Position numbers and translations under genes: made by a program. Shown here in pieces: positions 58,619 through 64,000 of a stretch of 64,000 nucleotides of DNA. Under the pieces are notes generated by a model, which did no database searches, was not told the origin of the DNA, and was given only the letters and a program-made list of their open reading frames with translations. This DNA is from Lithospermum erythrorhizon (Eukaryota > Streptophyta > Magnoliopsida > Boraginales > Boraginaceae): contig JADFUC010001891.1 in NCBI GenBank assembly GCA_019722365.1, positions 1-64,000 of the forward strand, given 5' to 3'. Position 1 is the first letter of the stretch, and every line of letters begins with the position of its first letter.

Positions 58619-61027
58619 ATGGCAAAGAAAAACTCTTCTCAAAGAAATCAACCTCTCTCGCCATCGAGGCATCATGAGAGAACTCTACAAAGAGGTATGG
58701 TTTGCTGACTCGTGGCTTCACGGGGCCTTACCTTTGATGGTTCATCCCCTTTTCCCGCATCTTCATCTCGTACATTTTCGCCTAGGAAGATTTTATATTT
58801 CCCGATTCGACAATGAGAATAATGTCCGTGGTTTGAATTTCAAAGAACTCAGAGCTGGGAACCTTGGAGAATGTAAAAGCAGGCAGAGGTTTTTGGCCGC
58901 CAATGTTTTAACGGAGTCCACCGCCGAAAGCTACTAGAAGTTCAAAAGCCCTTTGTATTGAAACGAAAATGGCTGGCGAGTATCAAGCAAGGTTCAAAAG
59001 GTCAAGGCACCCCATTTACCGAGGAGTCGGCTGTTCAGGGAGCGCCTTCATAATGACCCGGTGAGGGATTCCTGCACTTTAGGTTTTCGTAGTGAGAACA
59101 ACCAAGAGCGTGGCTGGGCGGTGAGTCATCTTCAAGGACCACTAGTCCATCCTTTTAGCGTGCAAATGCGAATTCTCTTACTGGCGAAATTTGATACTCC
59201 CTTGGAAGCATGATGGCCTCGTCTTTTTGGGAGTTTTTTAAATTACGGGCTGCAATTGAGAGCACGCTAATTGCCAACTTCTCTTCTATTTACATTGGTC
59301 AGGTCTCCCTGCCAATGTAAGTTTCTTTCTACCGGGAACGCTTACAACTTTCCAAGCGGGATGTTTGTCAGCGGGGTTCGTGCTGTCAATTTTTTGCAAG
59401 GTTTTCAACGGGTCTATCAAGTGGGGTCCCGATTACTTATATCAAATCAGCGCATTATAAGTGACTGAGAAGCCGGGAAGCGTGAGCCCTAATGAAAGGC
59501 ATAGGTAATTGCTCTTTCGAAGGACACATTTTCTGGCGATGTTCTATGACTTCTATACACTACTCTTAGCTCTAAGATTCTCGAGGCCACGAAGAGTTCC
59601 AAAATTGGTAGACAGCCTTTCCCAAACCTCTTCCTTTGAAGACTTTATGTGACTCCCCGAGTGTCAAGCCATTAAAGCTGGCTCAGGTAAAATGACCTAA
59701 TCGCTTTCCAGACATGACTTTAGGTTCGATTGCTCACCTGTGCTTATTTTTTTCTACTTTATTCATACTAAAATTCTTTCCATCCTTGCAGATAAATTGC
59801 TTCTCTTCAAGTTGGATACGGCCCTCACCCCTAGCCAAGTTAACTATAAAGCCATAGTATCGGGGGCCTCCTTGATGCAACAAGTACTGGGATCCAAGGA
59901 TTCCACATCGGCCCCTCAGCTAACAAAGCGGATGCCGTGGTCCTCTGTTCAGAAGAGATACTCCCAATCTCAAGAGGAGTCTCAATCCACCGAGAGATCG
60001 AGGCACCGGCTGAGAAGCCTTGAAGAGCTCCTTGATTCGCCGCCCATTCAATGAATCTCGCCTGAAACCTAATCAAGGCAAGCCTCGCCTCTTCGTCAAT
60101 CGCCCGACTACCTCGCTTTATGCCCATCGCCCGAGGAAGGATATAAAGCGACTCATCCCTATTTCGTGGACACCTTTATGTTCTTCCTTCGGGGGCCGAG
60201 GTGACCGATGATTCTGCCTCGGCCCAGCTTCACTCTTTAGTGCGGACATGTCAAGAATCAGATGCTGGTGGGCCGAGGGTACTCTGAAGCGACGAAGTTC
60301 AATCCCCACACTCACTTTCTCAAAGCAACAATTTTCCCATTATCAATCGAGGGTAAGTATTTTTCTTTTCAACCCCGATTTTTAATTTTTATTTGGTCAG
60401 TCTTGATAATTCTCTTCCTCTTTCAGGACCGGCCGCCACGATGTCCCTTAAATACCGAATCATGACGGTTACCGAGGAGTTCGAAAAGAGCAAAGTTTCT
60501 ATGGAGAGTCCATGAGGAAGATTAGAGAATAAAGAGACTCCATCTCGCCGAAGCGAGGCTATCCCCGAGGTGTAGTGACCTCCTTCTGGCCATAAAGAGA
60601 GTTGATCTCCAACCATGCTACTCTGTAAGGGAGGCTTACTCTCCGGTATGGAGATCCTCAAGTACCTCGTAAGGCAACCCCGATTTCAGAAAGACGTCGA
60701 ATCCATCGTGAGACCCAATCCGATTGGGGGTTGCCTTGTTGAGAAGGAACATTTGAACTCCCGCCTTTTCTTGGCCGAGAATTCTGCTACCTCGGCTGTT
60801 GAAGACTTCAAGGGGAGCAGTGAGTACGTCGAGTTGTTGAAAGGAAACACCGCTACTCTTCTTCGGGGGTTCTGTCAAAAAGTTTCCACCGACTTCCCTG
60901 GTATATCCTCTCACTTTCAAGAATATGTTTCTAGCTTGGGGGATGATTATGTAGTGTAGCTTTTTGACGACCTCCCTAATGATGATGACGAGGACATGGG
61001 AGCCGATGATGGAGATAGCGATGCTTC
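58619..61027 (+). pseudogene. Antisense ORF (aORF) of Tat copy B
   Basis: An ATG at 58619 (MAKKNSSQRNQPLSPSRH) matches the start in copy A. Fragments follow: NNVRGLNFKELRAGN (about 58825), FPSGMFVSGVRAVNFLQGF (59350), FPLSIEG|G with a probable intron at about 60352-60425, and the long open stretch 60615-60959 (PRFQKDVESIVRPNP, SAVEDFKGSSEYVELLKG, FPGISSHFQEYVSSLGDD). An acidic tail ends at 61027 (DDEDMGADDGDSDASRLNDE). Such ORFs are known in Tat elements and are transcribed against pol; their role is unknown. Several stops interrupt this copy. Confidence 0.6.
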
Positions 61028-61655
61028 CAGGCTTAATGATGAAGCATGATGCACAATTTGTATGCTCTAATATTTTGTATAGGCCTCACTTTTAGTGTAG
61101 ATTTTAACTCTATTCAACCTTTTGTAATGATTACCGGGCCTCGCTCTACTACAAGTCATTACTTGTATAACTTTTCGCTTTGAATGGAATGCACTATTTT
61201 GACTTTCGTATAAAATTTCACAATCTCTATTCCTTATCAATCTTATCATCGCAATCTCTTTAATTATTGTTGTTTTATTATTGTCTCCTCCATGGCCCTC
61301 TCTGTATTAGTTAACTATCAAGGCCGCTTTATTTATGAGCTTTACTAAATTCTTTAGTAAGTTCGCTTCAATAGTAGTCTTGTTGGTTGATTCAAGCATT
61401 TCCGATTATTTCAAAGTTGATTAAATAATGTATGAAGGGTAAAGAGGTGGATGCGATTTTATATCGGCTATTGCCCCGATCATGTTTAGTCGTGACTTGT
61501 CAGTCTTATGACTTAGTTTCAAAAGTATGATTTTGAAGTTCATCTCATTGTTCCAAAATCCATTTAAGGGCTCCTGGGTCAATCAAGGATACGATTTAAA
61601 GATCGCTTGAGCCTCACGCCCGAGTCTAGTTTGAAATGACTTGGTCACTTGTAAC
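61028..61655 (-). other. Copy B region between antisense ORF and post-pol repeats
   Basis: AT-rich and non-coding; probably holds the 3' UTR of the antisense transcript. Confidence 0.4.
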
Positions 61656-61659
61656 TACT

Positions 61660-61920
61660 TCCTCGATTTAAGCGTGGGGAAATAGTTAAAACTATTCAAT
61701 TAATCAAAAATGGCATGGTTATTTAAGTAGGAAAATAGTTGAAACTATTTAATCAAAAATGACATGCATCATTGTTTTTAAGATCTTCCTCAAGCTTGTG
61801 CGAGGGAAGAAGTTGGAACTATTTAGTTAATCTGAAAATGACATGGTCATTTTTTTAAAGATCTTCCTCGTCTGGTGCGAGGGGAATAGTTGGAACTATT
61901 TAATTAATCTGAACGTAAAA
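61660..61920 (-). repeat. Tandem repeats after pol, Tat copy B
   Basis: Four units of about 70-75 bp with AATAGTTGGAACTATTTA, AAAATGACATGGTCATTT and AAGATCTTCCTC. Each unit holds two short palindromes (TAGTTnnAACTA, AATGACATGGTCATT). Confidence 0.8.
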
Positions 61921-62016
61921 GGAACTTTTCCATTTATTGATCAAAAGTTAATATCCCTTCGGATGATGGGGCTCGCTTTAGTTTTTACAAAAGATTAGGA
62001 TTTTTTCCCTATGTCC

Positions 62017-62931
62017 TCAAACAAAATACTTTTTGAAGTAAATCCCATGCCATGTGTGGTCGATGGGCTCTCCAGAGAGTTCCTCAAGCTCGTAGGTTCC
62101 AGGTCCTATAACTCCTCTAACCTGATAAGGGCCTTCCCACTTGGGATTGAGTTTATTAAAATTTTGGGCCGATCGCCTGCAACACTCACCAATTGTGATC
62201 CCCCTTGCTAAATTGTCTATTCTTGACCTTCGATTATAAAACCAGGCATCACTTTTTCCCCGCTTCTGCATCCAACCGTTGCTTGACTTTAATTCATCAA
62301 CCCACTCAAGATTTTCTCTAAGGCATTCATCGTTTTTGTCTTCCTTATAGCCGATCTGCCTAATATTGGGCAGGCAAACTTCAATGGGTAGCAAGTGCCC
62401 TCGTACCCATAGACTTAGCCGGGCGGGGTTTCTACTTATCGAGTTTGAGGGTGTCGTCCGATAGGACCATAGAACCCTATCTAATTCCTTGTACCATTGG
62501 CACCCCGTTTTGAGGAGATTTTTCTTGATTCCCATAAATATGGTTCGGTTCATTACTTCCACCTGTCCATTGTATTGGGGATAACATACGGGGGCGAAGC
62601 GATGCTCAATTCCCAGTCTAGTGCACATTTCCTTGATGACCCTTGAGTCGAATTGTGGTCCATTGTCCGAGACCAGGATCCTGGGGACCCCATATCGAGT
62701 AATAATGTTTTTCCAAATAAACTCCTCAATGGATTCGGCTGTCGTTGTTCTAAGAGGGGCAGCCTTGACCCATTTACTGAAATAAGCCACCGCAACCACA
62801 TCATCTTTGTATTTGATCAGTGGCCTGAAACTACCAAGTCTATGCCCCTGCTGGCAGTGGATCGGGTATACCACGGAGGACGTCTCCATTACAAAGTGTC
62901 GGGAATCGACGCATTTTCTCTCGACACACAC
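62017..62931 (-). pseudogene. Integrase of Tat copy B, one long open frame
   Basis: A 304-codon open frame, the longest retroelement frame in the window. It reads VVAVAYFSKWVKAAPL, where the first catalytic Asp (D in copy A: VAVDYFSKW) is Ala, then ILVSDNGPQFDSRVIKEM with the second Asp, YNGQVEVMNRT with the Glu, and the C-terminal NPKWEGPYQVRGVIGPGTYE and HTWHGIYFKKYFV. The N-terminal zinc region is incomplete. Loss of the first Asp should abolish catalysis even though the frame is open. It ends pol, just before the post-pol repeats. Confidence 0.85.
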
Positions 62932-64000
62932 TTCGCGACCTCTTCACATACTCCATCGTGATCTTCATGGGTCGATACCACGAGGACACCCCTTGCTCGC
63001 ATTTTTAGGCCAAGGAATGTCCGCTATACGGTGCCTACATGGTCCCTCAGCCTCAGATGATGTCCTACCTATGTTTATCTCCTAGACACGTAAAAGGAGA
63101 GGACCGAAAGTAGACCGCTATACAATTCATCTTGACCATACGGAACTCTTTGTAACTTCGAACACCACCTTCCTGGCCTCACTCTGTCACAGGGCCTCCG
63201 CTTACCATGCATTCAAATTATCGGCCTCCAATCCGCCGTATGTCTTCCAGACCGAGTATTGCACACCATGTGATGGATGTTCTCTTACTAAACATGAACA
63301 CCTAAAGGAAAATTCTCAAAGTAATGTGGGTTGCTAACCTGTAGAGGCGGTCCACAAGGCTGTTTCCGTGTCTGGGAACGTTGCTCAGTAGTATATACTC
63401 AAACCCTTTGCTATTAAATAACACCTTAGCGTGATATTTTAAAAGCACCGCTCTTAACTCCTCACTTCTAGTCCGTTTCCAATCATCAGCCAATCTCCGA
63501 ACCAATAGTCAGCTGAATCTTTAGAGCTTCTCGCTATCCGGAGTCCCTGACCACGGCTCATATTCGGTTCACACAGGTTCAAATACCTCGCCTCTTCGGC
63601 CCTTCTATTAGAAATTCCCTAATTCCGAATTCTTTTCATTGCTTGCTCCATCTATGTGTAATTTCCATCCAGGGACTTCCTCGATTCTCCCCTCTCGAGG
63701 GCCCTGGATAACCTAAAAGCCTCGCGCCTTACACTAGTTCAGCAAGCATAACTAGCTCAAACTCACTTAGCTTAATAGCCCAAGTGGTTAACCTCCCCAT
63801 CAGCTAGGGATTGGACATGATCCTCTTAACAGGTTGGTCTGTCATTACTTTGATGGGATGTGCCTCGAAGTATGCTTAAGCTTTGCGCGATGAAAACAAG
63901 GAACACAAACTTGTCGATTAAGTGGATATGAATTCTCTTCCGCCCACATGACGTGACTTACATAGTAAATAGGCTTCAATGCCTCCCTTGCTAGACACTA
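62932..64000 (-). pseudogene. RNase H and upstream pol of Tat copy B
   Basis: The minus frame 63505-63302 contains LFNSKGFEYILLSNVPRHGN and LVDRLYRLATHI, the end of the second RNase H. Upstream are WKLHIDGASNEK (about 63660-63625) and, near the window end, LTTWAIKLSEFEL-type wording of the first RNase H or its connection. RT proper lies beyond 64000. Stops are common. Confidence 0.65.

Larger units (their letters stand above)
58291..64000 (-). mobile_element. Ty3/gypsy retrotransposon, Tat lineage, copy B (continues past window)
   Basis: Minus-strand pol (integrase 62017-62931, RNase H further right), post-pol repeats (61660-61920) and a plus-strand antisense ORF (58619-61027) reproduce the layout of copy A in the opposite orientation. 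The left edge is set where GC content rises; the 3' LTR was not delimited. Confidence 0.75.

Overview
This window looks like nuclear DNA of a flowering plant (a dicot, possibly an asterid; the sequence does not fix the species). The signs are spliced genes with GT-AG introns, AT-rich spacers, plant-type Ty3/gypsy and Ty1/copia retrotransposons, Cassandra LTRs carrying 5S-rRNA-like sequence, Stowaway-like MITEs and an RLP46-type receptor-like gene. Only two host genes can be supported. One is a small twin-CX9C protein gene with two exons (15066-17959, +). The other is a leucine-rich-repeat receptor-like protein gene (about 19270-21812, -) whose C-terminal end is broken. A 75-codon minus-strand reading frame near 24 kb is unassigned.

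Left arm, 1 to about 12.4 kb: one decayed Ty3/gypsy element of the Tat lineage (gag, protease, RT, two RNase H regions, integrase, a repeat-rich 3' region, then a long antisense ORF). A 2.7-kb solo LTR of another gypsy family sits between its protease and RT, and two Cassandra LTRs sit in its antisense ORF. 12.4 to 24.6 kb is the gene-bearing island with MITEs, a SINE-like unit and simple repeats. 24.65 to about 29 kb holds a minus-strand gypsy LTR and non-coding internal DNA, then short tandem repeats.

Middle, 30.1 to 50.3 kb: a three-level nest. A Sirevirus-like copia element (+; RT/RNase H, envelope-like ORF, one LTR) was entered by a second copia element (-; 32937-48156, LTRs at both ends, near-identical 5-bp target duplications CACGA/CATGA). 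That element was entered in turn by a gypsy element with about 2.5-kb LTRs (+; about 38650-46918). The gypsy family is the one that left the solo LTR at 1703-4404.

Right arm: a two-LTR copia element (50421-56855, +), about 1.4 kb of unassigned DNA, then a second copy of the Tat-lineage element on the minus strand (about 58.3 kb to beyond 64 kb), again with the antisense ORF.

No retroelement ORF is intact; frameshifts, stops and short deletions are everywhere. I found no CRISPR array, tRNA or rRNA gene, operon, or convincing new multi-gene system. The most interesting items are the antisense ORF kept in both Tat copies, the dated nest, the 5S-bearing Cassandra LTRs and the palindromic repeat arrays in the long gypsy LTRs.
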